64,000 nt of DNA from Verrucomicrobiota bacterium (GCA_018239845.1 JAFEGO010000069.1:1-64000); one strand, 5' to 3'; counted from the first letter of the stretch, positions 27,275 through 36,272 are shown. Notes: generated from the sequence alone by a model not told the origin. Numbers and translations: made by a program.

Positions 27275-27294
27275 GTATTATGAATTGATAATAC
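27275..27294. promoter_or_regulatory. Palindrome in the divergent promoter region
   Basis: GTATTATGAATTGATAATAC has 7-bp perfect arms around a 6-bp spacer. It lies 29 bp before the AraC-type regulator start and 67 bp before the ferritin-like gene. It is a candidate operator or -10 region for one or both. Confidence 0.45.
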
Positions 27295-27322
27295 CGATTA
27301 TTGGCTGATAAATTGGTGCATC

Positions 27323-28099
27323 GTGAAACTGCGTATCAATGGGATCGGCACCTATGGCCCCGGGCGGCGCATCGGCCCGGCCTGCTGGCCCCATCATGAT
27401 CTGATCGTGGTGACCGAAGGCAGCATGGTCCTTCGATGCGGGCGCCAGCCGCTGACGCTTCTGGCCCACGATGCGATCTTGATTCCGCCCGGGACCTCCT
27501 TTGCGGGCGCATCAGGCGAGGGCGGCGGCACGATCTGGGTGCAGCACTTCTCGGCGCAAGGAGGAGATATGCCGACGGCGCTTCGGCGGCGCCGTCCGAT
27601 GGTCTTGCGCGGCGCCGCTGGCAGCGAGGTCGGACGGGCGCTGCTGCGCCGCCTGCATGCCTTGCGCGAGCGCAACGCCCGCGAGGCCCTGCTGTTACGC
27701 CACGTCCTGTTCCGCGCGCTGCTGCTGGAACTGGCGCAAGCCCCGGCCGGCCAACGTCCAGCAAGACCGGAAGCGCAACGCCTGCAGCAGGCCATCGATT
27801 GGGCCGAGGCCAATCCCGGGGAGGCGCGTAACCTCAGTGTAGTGGCCCGTCAGGCGGATATCTCGGAAAGCCATTTTCGCGCGCTCTTCGCCCGACTGAG
27901 AGGCCAGCCGGCCGGCGCTTGGTTGCGCGAGCGGCGGATGGCCGAGGCGCGCTGGTTGCTGACCTCGACGCGTCTGACGTTGAAGGAAGTCGCGGCCAAG
28001 CTTGGCTATGGCGATGTGGTGAGCTTCACCCGCGCATTCGGCCAGCATCAAGGGACGCCGCCCGGCCGGTTTAGAAGGACCGGTCCCCAGATGGTTTAA
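27323..28099 (+). CDS. AraC-family transcriptional regulator
   Basis: 258 aa from a GTG start (27323). The N-terminal part is a cupin-type ligand-binding domain (HHDLIVVTEGSMVLRCG, then HDAILIPPG). The C-terminal about 100 residues hold the two helix-turn-helices of AraC/XylS regulators: LSVVARQADISESHFRALFA and LKEVAAKLGYGDVVSFTRAF. It probably senses a sugar or related ligand and acts on the divergent ferritin-like gene or the downstream operon. Its stop overlaps the stop of the convergent isomerase-like gene by 3 bases (TTAA core at 28096-28099). Confidence 0.9.
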   Translation: MKLRINGIGTYGPGRRIGPACWPHHDLIVVTEGSMVLRCGRQPLTLLAHDAILIPPGTSFAGASGEGGGTIWVQHFSAQGGDMPTALRRRRPMVLRGAAGSEVGRALLRRLHALRERNAREALLLRHVLFRALLLELAQAPAGQRPARPEAQRLQQAIDWAEANPGEARNLSVVARQADISESHFRALFARLRGQPAGAWLRERRMAEARWLLTSTRLTLKEVAAKLGYGDVVSFTRAFGQHQGTPPGRFRRTGPQMV

Positions 28100-28932
28100 C
28101 GGGTGGACCATAGGGTGCGCAGGTCGCGGGCGAGCACGAGCGTGTCGCGCCAGGTATCGCCGTGGGTGCTCAAGCCGTAGGTCGGCGCGCGGTGGCCGAA
28201 TTCCGGGACGACGATCAGGGGCTCGTTCCGCCGGCGCGAGCGCAAGTGTTGCAGCAGTGGAGCGGCAAACTGATCTCGCCAAGCGAGGTACTCGGGCGTG
28301 CGACGGCCGCGGGTGTTGAGCACGGGCAACTGGGCGTGGTGGGCATTCGACGGACGGAGGTGCAACTGGCGGGCATGGGCCAGGATGAAGGGCTGCCGCT
28401 GCAAGGTCGGCCAGGTTGCCTCGGTCGCAAGGTGGCGGACGAGGGCGAAGTGGGAATAGTCGATGCAGATCGGCAGCGCTTCGTCGAAGATTTTCCGATA
28501 CGCCTTCTGCAGGGCCTGCACTTGCTCGGGGCGTTCGGTGAAGGTGGCGCGGTGCGTTTCGATGGCGACGGGCAGGGCGAAGGCGTGGGAGGCGGCGCGG
28601 ATGGAGCGGGCGAGCCGGAGCGCCGTCGCCAAGGTGGTCAGCGGCTGGCCGATCTGAACATTGACCGCGCTGGCGCCGAGTCGCTGGGATTCGGAAAAAA
28701 GGGCCGTCACCGCTGCGGGGGTACTGACGCTGCCGACGGCGAGATACCGCAGGGCACCGCGCTCGGCGAGGGCGGGAATGGGCGGAGACATGACGCCGTC
28801 GAAACCGGCGTCGCGGATGGCGGCGAATTTCCGCGGCCAGCTCCACTCGCGGGCGAGGGTGGGGTATTGGCGGAGCGACCAGAGCGTGGCGAAAAGCCAA
28901 AGCGGTTTCACGGTGGGTAGCTTGGGGCTCAT
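28096..28932 (-). CDS. Sugar phosphate isomerase/epimerase-like TIM-barrel protein
   Basis: 278 aa, last gene of the eight-gene minus-strand operon. The sequence has the order of xylose-isomerase-like TIM barrels: KFAAIRDAGFDGVMSP near the N-terminus, RLGASAVNVQIG, FALPVAIETHRATFTE with the metal-ligand Glu, PICIDYSHFALV with Asp and His, and a C-terminal IVVPEFGH with another Glu. These positions match the divalent metal site of the family. No signal peptide is present, so it is cytosolic. Its ATG overlaps the previous stop (ATGA), indicating translational coupling. The substrate, probably a keto-sugar or inosose-like compound, is not evident. Confidence 0.8.
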   Translation of the reverse strand: MSPKLPTVKPLWLFATLWSLRQYPTLAREWSWPRKFAAIRDAGFDGVMSPPIPALAERGALRYLAVGSVSTPAAVTALFSESQRLGASAVNVQIGQPLTTLATALRLARSIRAASHAFALPVAIETHRATFTERPEQVQALQKAYRKIFDEALPICIDYSHFALVRHLATEATWPTLQRQPFILAHARQLHLRPSNAHHAQLPVLNTRGRRTPEYLAWRDQFAAPLLQHLRSRRRNEPLIVVPEFGHRAPTYGLSTHGDTWRDTLVLARDLRTLWSTR

Positions 28933-30623
28933 GACGTTGCGTGACGGGATATTTTGACCGCGAGTTCCAAGCCGATCAGGCGCAACGGCTGCGCGCCGCA
29001 ATTGTGCACGGCGATCTCGTTCCAGCCGTCGCGCAACGCGGTGACCGATGGGCGGAAATTCCACGCAGCGTGCTCGGGTACGTGCCGTCGGTAGGGGCCG
29101 CAGGCAAAGAGCAGGTCGCGGGCGGGCCGGCGGGAAAAAACGGGCCCGCCTCCGTTGACGCTGACGCCGAGCGAGCGGGCGGAGGCGGGCTTGGCGGCGA
29201 TCACCTGAACGATGAGTTGGAGCCGGGTGCGCGGCGGCTCGGCGCACATCGGCAACCGGAAGGTGCGGCTCTGACCGGCGGGGATTTTCGCGGGCAACGC
29301 CATCGGCGCGTCCCACCATTCGTGGTTGTGGCCCGACGCGGTATTGAAGGCATAGTGCTTCTCGGTTCCGCGCAGCGCGCCTAGGTCGGCGAGGCCGCGC
29401 AGGGCGCGGTAATCGGCGCGCTGACCGGGCACCCGTACCTGATCGGTGACGAAGAAGTTGAACTGCTCGAGACCATCAACGCCCAGCACGAGTTTGCCGG
29501 CGGCGTTGCCGCGCAGCAGGGGGGCACTGGCGGGCAAATAGCGTGTGCCGCGCACGGCGGCTCGCGCCGGGCCGGCGGTCGCATCGGTGATGGCGCTGTC
29601 GCCGGCGAGTTGGAGCTTCTGGTAGGCGGGGGGAGTGGTGAGCGCGGGGGCGATCGCCGGGAGCCAGTTCGGGGCACCTTCCATCCCGCCGTAGACCCGT
29701 ACGTCCGGACCTAACTCGCGGCGCAGGGCGTCGAGCGGCATTGACCATGGCGTCTGCCAGTAATTACTGAAGGTGACGAAGTCGATGAGACCGCGCTGCG
29801 CGAGGGCGGGTACGTCGAGGCCGATGCTGCGCAGGTAGCCAAAATTGCCGGGGACGCGCAGCCCGAGGGGATAAGATTTGCGCTGCGCCCGGGTGAGCGT
29901 GCGCAGGTCGGCGATCCACGCGGTGATCGCATCGGTATCGCGCTGGCTGGCGGGGGCCTCGACGCACAGGGGATGGCGAAGCCAGTCGAGCTCCAGCCCC
30001 GCGTAATCGTAGTCCTCCACGCCCTCGCGGATCATCTCAAACATGTAATCGCGGACGGGTGCGCACGCGTAGTTCAAGCCCACCCACGCAGGATCGGCCT
30101 TGCGCCGCGCGCCCGGCGGGCGGCCGGACAGGCGGTAGCGGGCCTCGCGGAAAAGCCGGCAGTTGACCGGGCTGTTGGGCGCCCCGGAAAAATGCGTGGC
30201 ATTCATCCGGTAGCTCAGCCACGGCGTCAGCCGGTGCGCCCGACAGGCCCGCGCGCACTCGGCGAGCCAGTCGACGCCGGACTCGCTCAGATCGAGGCAG
30301 TGGTCGAAGAGTTCGGTCATCACGTCGATGTATTGCCCGACCATCGCGCGCGGGAGGGCCGCATTGGCGGAAGCGATCCGGGCGATGAAGCGGCGGTCAC
30401 CGCGTCGGTAGCCGGTGAACACATTTTCCTGTTTCGGCGAGGGATACCACGCTACCTGGGTGTTGGGATTGACGAGGAGCGTATCGATGCCGCTGGCGGC
30501 AATCTGGCCCACGTAGCAGTGAATCGCGGCGGCCCGATAAGGTCCGCCCTCGGGCTGCCACAGCTCGGGATTGTAGAAGAGGAAATTGCAGTCGCCGTTG
30601 AAGAGGTGGCGGGGAAATTTCAT
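28929..30623 (-). CDS. Glycosidase-like TIM-barrel protein with C-terminal beta domain
   Basis: 564 aa from the ATG at 30623 that overlaps the upstream stop (ATGA). The N-terminal about 380 residues look like a glycoside-hydrolase-type TIM barrel: GIDTLLVNPNTQVAWYPS, ACRAHRLTPWLSYRMNATH, YDYAGLELDWLRHPLC, GLRVPGNFGYLRSIG and RVYGGMEGAPNW. The acidic positions E and D in AGLELDWLR are plausible catalytic or binding residues. The C-terminal about 150 residues are beta-rich and may be a sugar-binding module. No signal peptide is visible, so it may act on imported oligosaccharides. I do not recognise a numbered GH family. Confidence 0.65.
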   Translation of the reverse strand: MKFPRHLFNGDCNFLFYNPELWQPEGGPYRAAAIHCYVGQIAASGIDTLLVNPNTQVAWYPSPKQENVFTGYRRGDRRFIARIASANAALPRAMVGQYIDVMTELFDHCLDLSESGVDWLAECARACRAHRLTPWLSYRMNATHFSGAPNSPVNCRLFREARYRLSGRPPGARRKADPAWVGLNYACAPVRDYMFEMIREGVEDYDYAGLELDWLRHPLCVEAPASQRDTDAITAWIADLRTLTRAQRKSYPLGLRVPGNFGYLRSIGLDVPALAQRGLIDFVTFSNYWQTPWSMPLDALRRELGPDVRVYGGMEGAPNWLPAIAPALTTPPAYQKLQLAGDSAITDATAGPARAAVRGTRYLPASAPLLRGNAAGKLVLGVDGLEQFNFFVTDQVRVPGQRADYRALRGLADLGALRGTEKHYAFNTASGHNHEWWDAPMALPAKIPAGQSRTFRLPMCAEPPRTRLQLIVQVIAAKPASARSLGVSVNGGGPVFSRRPARDLLFACGPYRRHVPEHAAWNFRPSVTALRDGWNEIAVHNCGAQPLRLIGLELAVKISRHATS

Positions 30624-31249
30624 GACGGGCTGAGCACAAGATCCATCCACGCATCGGGCCGATGAAAAGCGAGCTCCCGCAACGGGGCGGTGGAAGAGCA
30701 AACCGGCTCCGCCGCACCGATGTAATCGTACCGACAGACGGCGGTGCGAAACGGCTGGTCAGCCTTCAGCTCCGTCAGGCCCAGAACAGCGGAGGGGATG
30801 GCGAGCGAGCCGGACCAACCCTCTGCGGTCACGGTAGTGGTGCTCTCCAAGGATGCCTCGGGTCCCAGTAAAAACGTCTCGAAGGGTTGCTCTCCGGCGC
30901 GAAAGGCCGCGAGGCCGTGCGGCGGCCAGTGCAGTTGCAGGCGCTGGTTCTCCGGGGTGACGTGAAATTCCCAATATTCGCGACAGCCGGTGATCTGGAG
31001 GAATACTTCCGCGATGTCGCCGAGTTCCCACGTGCGCTCATTCAGGCGCCGCGCGCGATTGCCCGTCGGTCGGCCGTGAAAACGAAACTGGAAATTCAAG
31101 GCGTCCGCCGTCCAATTGACCCGGGCTTCCCCGGGCCGAAATCCCGGCTCGGTTCCATTGTCCCGCCAAGTCTGGCGGAGCGGCACGCAAGCGGATTCCG
31201 CCGGGGCCGGCCGGGCGAGCCACGCGGAGGGAGCAGCCGGTGGTCGCAT
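30620..31249 (-). CDS. CBM9-like carbohydrate-binding protein
   Basis: 209 aa from the ATG at 31249, 10 bp after the SDR stop. The pattern (VNWTADALNFQFRFHG, ELGDIAEVFLQITG, YWEFHVTPENQ, GWSGSLAIPSAVLG and a C-terminal FHRPDAWMDL) is that of family-9 carbohydrate-binding-like domains. These bind the reducing ends of sugars through aromatic residues; several Trp are present. No signal peptide is visible, which is unusual for this fold. It is coupled by ATGA overlap to the glycosidase-like gene and may guide its substrate. Confidence 0.75.
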   Translation of the reverse strand: MRPPAAPSAWLARPAPAESACVPLRQTWRDNGTEPGFRPGEARVNWTADALNFQFRFHGRPTGNRARRLNERTWELGDIAEVFLQITGCREYWEFHVTPENQRLQLHWPPHGLAAFRAGEQPFETFLLGPEASLESTTTVTAEGWSGSLAIPSAVLGLTELKADQPFRTAVCRYDYIGAAEPVCSSTAPLRELAFHRPDAWMDLVLSPS

Positions 31250-31259
31250 GGTTGGCCGG

Positions 31260-32048
31260 CTACTTGGCGGTGTAGCCGCCGTCGACCGGCAGGTTGACGC
31301 CTGTAACGTAGGTCGCGGCATCGCTGAGCAAAAAGATCACCGCGCCGCTGATCTCACGGGCATCGCCCATGCGGCCGAGCATGGTCATCTTATTGTACCG
31401 GCCGAGGAAAGGCTCGGGCTGGGGCTTGCCGGGATTGAAGATGCCGCCGGGGGAGACGACGTTGACCCGGACCTTGCGCGGCCCGTAGACCGAGGCGTAG
31501 TGGCGGGTGAGGTTGATCATGCCGCCCTTGTGGAAGTAGTAGTCCGGCACAGTCCCCATCGTGGTCCCTTCGTAAACCGGTGGGTTGCTGCCCACCATGC
31601 CCATGATCGAGGAGATATTCACGATGCTGCCGCCGGTGGGCTGCGCCGCCATGGCATTGGCAAACGCCCGCAACGTGATGAACAGGCCGGTGGCATTGAC
31701 CTGCATGGAGGCGACCCAGTTCGCGACATCGTCCTGCTCGTTGCGCATGGTGCGGCTGACGGCGTTGAAGACAATACCGTCGACACGGCCATGGCGGGCG
31801 AGGACGCGGTCGCGCAGGGCGTGCACGGACGGCTCGTTGGTGATGTCGACCTCGTCGATTTCGACGGTGCGGCCGGCGGCGCGCTCGCTGTCGGAGAGAT
31901 CGGCGAGGGCCGTGCGGTTGCGCGACGCCACGACCAACGCTGCTCCGGCGGCGGCGATATCCCGGACGAGGGCACGGCCGAGCAAGCCGGTGCCGCCGAA
32001 CTGGATGATGACCTTGCCTTGGAGGGAAAACGGAGAGGAATCAGCCAT
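31260..32048 (-). CDS. SDR-family oxidoreductase
   Basis: 262 aa NAD(P)-dependent short-chain dehydrogenase, cytosolic. The cofactor loop is GGTGLLG near residue 18. The NNAG motif is varied to FNAVS at about 92. Catalytic Ser lies in SIVNISSIMG, followed by YYFHK (Y-x3-K) at about 190. The C-terminus VTGVNLPVDGGY is typical. The larger insertion GTTMGTVPDYY before the catalytic Tyr resembles SDRs acting on sugars or sugar acids. It sits directly after a HisD-like dehydrogenase in the operon (18-bp gap). It is intact, unlike the SDR relic at 25298-25979. Confidence 0.9.
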   Translation of the reverse strand: MADSSPFSLQGKVIIQFGGTGLLGRALVRDIAAAGAALVVASRNRTALADLSDSERAAGRTVEIDEVDITNEPSVHALRDRVLARHGRVDGIVFNAVSRTMRNEQDDVANWVASMQVNATGLFITLRAFANAMAAQPTGGSIVNISSIMGMVGSNPPVYEGTTMGTVPDYYFHKGGMINLTRHYASVYGPRKVRVNVVSPGGIFNPGKPQPEPFLGRYNKMTMLGRMGDAREISGAVIFLLSDAATYVTGVNLPVDGGYTAK

Positions 32049-32066
32049 AAGGAGAAGGGAAATAAG

Positions 32067-33335
32067 TCAGGTCGCGTAGCGATCGACGCGCACCCGCGCG
32101 GTGATGGCGTGCGCTTGCATGCGCTCGACGTCGCACTGCCGGGCGGTGACGGCGCCGACTTCACGGCTGGCGGCGCGGGTCATGCGCTGGTAGGTCACGG
32201 TTTTGAGGAATTTTCCGACCCAGACGCCACCCGTGTAGCGGGCGGAGCGGCTGGTGGGCAGAATGTGGTTGGTGCCGATGCTCTTGTCGCCGTAAGCGAC
32301 CGTGGTCTCCTCGCCGATAAAAAGCGAACCGTAGTTTTGCAGCCGCTCGAAGTAGAAATCCACATCGGAGACGTGCAACTCGAGGTGCTCCGGTGCGTAG
32401 TCTTCGGAGAGGGCGATGGCCTCCTCGCGGCTCTCGGCGACGTAGAGCTTGCCGTGACTCTGCCAGGACTGCGCGGCGATCTCGCGCGTGGGCAGCACGT
32501 TCAGCTGGCGCTCGACTTCCTGCAACGTGGCGCGGGCGAAGGTTTCGCTCAGGCAGATGCAGATCTGGCCGCTGGCCGGATCGTGCTCGGCCTGCCCCAG
32601 CAGATCGCAGGCGACCAGCGCGGGGTCGGCGGAGTCATCCGCGATGATGCCGATCTCCGTCGGGCCCGCGAGCAGGTCGATGCCACACTGGCCGAAGAGC
32701 TGGCGCTTGGCCTCGGCGACGAATTTATTGCCGGCGCCACAGAGGATGTCTGCCGGCTCGACCACGCCCATGCCGAAGGCCATGAGGGCCATCGCGGGGA
32801 CACCACCGATCACGAAGATGCGATCGGCGCCCGCGGCGCTCATGGCATTGATCGTGGCCGGGTAGTAGCCCGAGCCTTGCACAGGAGGCGTGCAGGCCAC
32901 GACGGTCTTCACCCCGGCCACCTTGGCGGGGATGATGCTCATCTGGGCGGAGCCAAACATCGGATAGCGACCGCCGGGCACGTAGCTGCCGACCGTTTTC
33001 ACCGGGATGTGCTTGTGGCCCAGCCAGACGCCGGGCCGGGTCTCCACTTCCAAGGGATGGATCGTCGCCAGCTGGGCGCGGGCGAAGTTGCGGACATTGC
33101 CCTGACAATACGCCGTGTCGCGGATCAATTCGTCGGAGCATTTGGAAACGGCCTCGTCGATCTGGGCGGGCGTCAGCTCGAAGGACGCGGGATCCCATTG
33201 GTCGAATTTGCGGCTGAGGTCGCGCACGGCGGCGAGACCGCGCTGGCGGAGATCGGCCAGCATCGTGGCGACGTAGCTGGCGGTATCGGGATCGGTTTCG
33301 AACAGGCGGTGACCGCCCTCTTTGACAATCTTCAT
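32067..33335 (-). CDS. Histidinol-dehydrogenase-family NAD-dependent dehydrogenase (catabolic type)
   Basis: 422 aa. HisD-family landmarks are present: VGSYVPGGRYPMFGSAQM, VEPADILCGAGNKFVAEAKR, DLLAGPTEIGIIADD, the zinc-site QAEHDP, and DYAPEHLELHV with the catalytic Glu-His. The oxidation is of a primary or secondary alcohol to acid or ketone with NAD and zinc. No histidine biosynthesis genes are nearby and the operon is sugar-catabolic. It therefore probably belongs to the non-biosynthetic branch that includes sulfopropanediol dehydrogenase-like enzymes, here acting on a sugar alcohol or deoxy sugar acid (inference). Confidence 0.87.
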   Translation of the reverse strand: MKIVKEGGHRLFETDPDTASYVATMLADLRQRGLAAVRDLSRKFDQWDPASFELTPAQIDEAVSKCSDELIRDTAYCQGNVRNFARAQLATIHPLEVETRPGVWLGHKHIPVKTVGSYVPGGRYPMFGSAQMSIIPAKVAGVKTVVACTPPVQGSGYYPATINAMSAAGADRIFVIGGVPAMALMAFGMGVVEPADILCGAGNKFVAEAKRQLFGQCGIDLLAGPTEIGIIADDSADPALVACDLLGQAEHDPASGQICICLSETFARATLQEVERQLNVLPTREIAAQSWQSHGKLYVAESREEAIALSEDYAPEHLELHVSDVDFYFERLQNYGSLFIGEETTVAYGDKSIGTNHILPTSRSARYTGGVWVGKFLKTVTYQRMTRAASREVGAVTARQCDVERMQAHAITARVRVDRYAT

Positions 33336-33410
33336 GGTAGACGGATAGCCCGGTCCGCTGACGAGGGGGCGGAAAAATTCAATGGTGTCGCGGACGCAGG
33401 CTGGGGCCGG

Positions 33411-34232
33411 TCACGCGTACGGCGAGCGCGCCGGCGGTTGCAGCGCGGGAGGCAGGGCGGAGGCCTGGGTGCGCACGAGATCGAGGCGCTGCTTCACGTA
33501 GCCTGAGATACCGACCACGTCGGCACCGATGCCGATGAGCCGGTAGCCCTCCTCGACGAGCTGGCCGAGTGGTGCGATGAGGCCGGCCGTCATGGCGAAC
33601 TTGCCATGGCGGAGGGCCGCCGCCGCCACTCGCTTGCGCGCCGCCACGACCTCGGGGAGATCGAGCTGACCGGCCTTGCCGAGGCGGTGGCTGAAGTCGC
33701 CCGGGCCGAAGAGCAGGCCGTCGAAGCCCGGGACCGAGGCGATCTCCTCCACGTTTTCCAGCGCCTCGGGGGACTCGATCTGCAGGATGACGAGCCGCTC
33801 GGTGTTGGAATGGCAGATATAGTCAGCCATCGGCACGAGGCAGAACTGGCCGTCGGTGTTGCCGCCGTCGAGGGCTCGCCGGCCGACGGGATGGAAGCGC
33901 ACCCAGTCCACGATCTGGCGGGCCTCGTCGCGGCTGGCCACGTGGGGTACGATGATCCCGGTGGCATCGGCCTCGAAGGGGCGGATGTAGTCGCTGTAGC
34001 TGCCGCGGCCGACGCGTACCAGAGTGTCAATATTATGAATTCGAGCGGCGCGTATCTGGTTCTCCAGCCCAATCCAATCGTTGGGCACGTGCTCGTTGCA
34101 GAGCCACACGGCATCGGCCCCGCTGAGCGCGGCGATCTCCGTGACCCGGGGGTCGGAAAGGTTGATCTTGAGGATGGTGGGCAGCTGCTTTTCGCGCAGC
34201 AGTTGGAGGATCCGGCTAGGACGTTGTTTCAT
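33411..34232 (-). CDS. HpcH/HpaI-type aldolase (2-keto-3-deoxy acid aldolase-like)
   Basis: 273 aa. Class II pyruvate aldolase features are visible: GADAVWLCNEHVPNDW, DTLVRVG with the substrate Arg, ATGIIVPHVASRDEARQ, ILQIESPEALENVEEI with metal-ligand Glu, and GLLFGPGDFS with metal-ligand Asp. Relatives cleave 2-keto-3-deoxy sugar acids such as 2-keto-3-deoxy-L-rhamnonate to pyruvate plus an aldehyde. The ATG at 34232 lies 17 bp inside the preceding oxidoreductase gene; the longer frame to 34280 adds only low-complexity residues. It is a likely final step of the proposed sugar-acid route. Confidence 0.88.
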   Translation of the reverse strand: MKQRPSRILQLLREKQLPTILKINLSDPRVTEIAALSGADAVWLCNEHVPNDWIGLENQIRAARIHNIDTLVRVGRGSYSDYIRPFEADATGIIVPHVASRDEARQIVDWVRFHPVGRRALDGGNTDGQFCLVPMADYICHSNTERLVILQIESPEALENVEEIASVPGFDGLLFGPGDFSHRLGKAGQLDLPEVVAARKRVAAAALRHGKFAMTAGLIAPLGQLVEEGYRLIGIGADVVGISGYVKQRLDLVRTQASALPPALQPPARSPYA

Positions 34233-35196
34233 AAGATAGTTCGGAGAGGATTTCGCTGAGGTCGACCCGCTGGCAGCCACTCTCGCGGCTACGGATGCCG
34301 GCGATGATCACGGCCATCATCTCGACGGTGTGGGCGAAAGGGTAGGGGTGGCGGCGGGTGCGGACGTAGTTGATGAAGGCCAGCAGCTGGTTGCGGAAGG
34401 CGTTGAACGTGTCGGTAAAGCGGATCTGCGCGAGGCCCTTGGTGCCGCACAGCTGGACGGCGCCGAAGCTGCCGCCGCCGTCGTAGATGATCGGCAGGCT
34501 CACCTGCACTCCCGAGCGATGAAGCAGGTGGGCGACCTCTAGGCCAGGCTGGCTTTCCAAGCGGACCGAGACAAAGCCCGGCCCGAGCAGGACGAAGGCG
34601 GGCTCAAGCACGTGGATGCCGTAGCGCTCCCACGTCTTGGCGGTGGTGAGCGAGAGCCAGCGCAACTCGCCCATCGAGGGCAGGTCGGCGGCAAGCTTGC
34701 CAAGCTCTGGCGCATAGCGCATGCCGCTTGAGGAAAGCAGCGGCGCGCCGCCGCGTTCCCAGGCGATGAAGGTTTTTAATTCGTCCATGGTCGTGGCCAT
34801 GGGCTTGTCGATAAAGACCGGCAGGCCGGCCTCGACAAACGGCCGGGCGCGGCGGACGTGATCGGCGCCGTCGTCGGTGGAGACCAGCACGGCATCCACT
34901 TCGCCGATGACATCCTCTGGCCGCGCGACGACATGGGGAATAAGCGAGGCAGCGGCGACAGCGGGGGCCTCCGTTGGATTGTCGGTCCACACGTGCGTGA
35001 CGTTTACGCCGGGAATGCGTACGTTGGCGGATGGCTGGGCTCCGAGGTAGCCCGGAATGGCCGGGTAGGGGCAGGACGCCATGGCCTCGCGATTGTAGCC
35101 ATTAATGATGGCGGACCACGAATAGGGATGGCCGTTGCCGGGGATCATCCCGAGCACGGCCAGCCGCAGCGGTTGGTCGGAAGATGGCTTAGTCAT
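34216..35196 (-). CDS. Gfo/Idh/MocA-family oxidoreductase (second)
   Basis: 326 aa. The N-terminal Rossmann part begins LRLAVLGMIPGNGHPYS, an unusual variant of the GxGxxG loop. DAVLVSTDDGADH and the lysine motif GLPVFIDKPMATT follow; the EKP/DKP Lys is the usual cofactor/substrate lysine of the family. The C-terminal domain is alpha/beta (SVRLESQPGLEVAH, GGGSFGAVQLCGTKG). NAD(P)-dependent sugar or cyclitol oxidoreduction is expected. Its start lies 8 bp inside the upstream gene and its stop 17 bp inside the aldolase gene, so the set is tightly coupled. Confidence 0.87.
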   Translation of the reverse strand: MTKPSSDQPLRLAVLGMIPGNGHPYSWSAIINGYNREAMASCPYPAIPGYLGAQPSANVRIPGVNVTHVWTDNPTEAPAVAAASLIPHVVARPEDVIGEVDAVLVSTDDGADHVRRARPFVEAGLPVFIDKPMATTMDELKTFIAWERGGAPLLSSSGMRYAPELGKLAADLPSMGELRWLSLTTAKTWERYGIHVLEPAFVLLGPGFVSVRLESQPGLEVAHLLHRSGVQVSLPIIYDGGGSFGAVQLCGTKGLAQIRFTDTFNAFRNQLLAFINYVRTRRHPYPFAHTVEMMAVIIAGIRSRESGCQRVDLSEILSELSYETTS

Positions 35197-36193
35197 GAAT
35201 GTCGGCGCAGAGAACGCGCCGGCCGGAATCGGCCGAGGCGAGGGCGGCCAGGTTGAAGCGCAGCGTGCTGAGGCCGGCTTCGAGCGAGCATAGCCGCGAG
35301 GGCCCGCCCTGCATCAGGTCGAGGAAGGCATCCGCCTGGAGCACGAAGGGCTCGTCGCGTTGGAGCGGGGCGACGTCATGCCACTGCCACTTATCCTGGC
35401 CGGCTGCATACGTGCCCCAGCGCGCATTGTGCACCTCGATCTTCACGCTGCCGCCGGCGGCGTTGAACTGGTAGGTCGTCTCGTTCGGCGCCTGGAACTG
35501 GTTGAGGGAGAAATTCGCCAGCGCTGCGCCGTGCCGCGTGGAAACATGCACCGTGTCCTCCACCTCGACATTCGGGAGCACTTGGTGGGCGCAGTCGCAC
35601 AACACACTGTCGACCGGGCCCAGCACGCTCTCCACCCAGTTCACCGAGTGGGTGAGGGCATCCTGAATCGCGCCGCCGCCGGCCTTGCGGTCGCGGTAAT
35701 AGGTATTCGCATACGCCGGCCGGAAGACATGGAACGGCTGCCCGGTGGTCACGGTGACCTGCTTCACGGGCCCTAACGATTGCGCCGCGAGGAATTCGCG
35801 CGCGGCGCGGAGGATGGGATAGAGGTGGAGGGTATATGCGACGGAGGCGGTTCGGCCCGAGCGGTCCCGCGCGGTCAGCAAGCCGTCGATCCCGCGCAGC
35901 GACTGCGAGAGCGGTTTCTCGATGAGGACGTGCGAGCCGGCGTCGAGCGCCGCCGTGGCGATTTCGACGTGCGTCGGGGCCGGCGTGCAGATCACGACGC
36001 CGTCGAAGCGGCGCGCGAGGGACTGTCTCCAGTCATTGAGCACCTCCACGGCGTAGGTTTCGGCGATCTTGGCGGCGAGAGCGGGATTGGACTCGCAGGC
36101 CGTCACCCGGGCGCGCGAGGTCTGGAGGAAGCACCGCAGGTGGCGCTCACCGATGCTGCCGCAGCCGATGACAAGGATGGTGGTAAGGGACAT
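35189..36193 (-). CDS. Gfo/Idh/MocA-family oxidoreductase (first)
   Basis: 334 aa, first gene of the minus-strand operon. The Rossmann loop is TTILVIGCGSIGERHLRCF (GxGxxG). DGVVICTPAPTHVEIA and SHVLIEKPLSQS (EKP lysine) follow. The C-terminal domain carries GGGAIQDALTHSVNW, where D and H are the usual catalytic residues. NAD(P)-dependent sugar dehydrogenase or epimerase activity is expected. The ATG at 36193 was chosen because the upstream extension of the frame overlaps the divergent regulator. The operator-like site at 36273-36284 lies 80 bp upstream. Confidence 0.9.
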   Translation of the reverse strand: MSLTTILVIGCGSIGERHLRCFLQTSRARVTACESNPALAAKIAETYAVEVLNDWRQSLARRFDGVVICTPAPTHVEIATAALDAGSHVLIEKPLSQSLRGIDGLLTARDRSGRTASVAYTLHLYPILRAAREFLAAQSLGPVKQVTVTTGQPFHVFRPAYANTYYRDRKAGGGAIQDALTHSVNWVESVLGPVDSVLCDCAHQVLPNVEVEDTVHVSTRHGAALANFSLNQFQAPNETTYQFNAAGGSVKIEVHNARWGTYAAGQDKWQWHDVAPLQRDEPFVLQADAFLDLMQGGPSRLCSLEAGLSTLRFNLAALASADSGRRVLCADIHD

Positions 36194-36272
36194 GGGACGA
36201 TCAGGACGACACGGGGATTTGGAATGGCCTTCCGCCAAAAAAGCAGCTAGCCTCCGGAAAAACCCTCGTTGT

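Noticed and set aside
31116-33506. 796-codon open frame on the + strand
   Set aside because: It lies wholly antisense to the CBM9-like end, the SDR and the HisD-like gene, which have clear family motifs. High GC makes long antisense frames common here.
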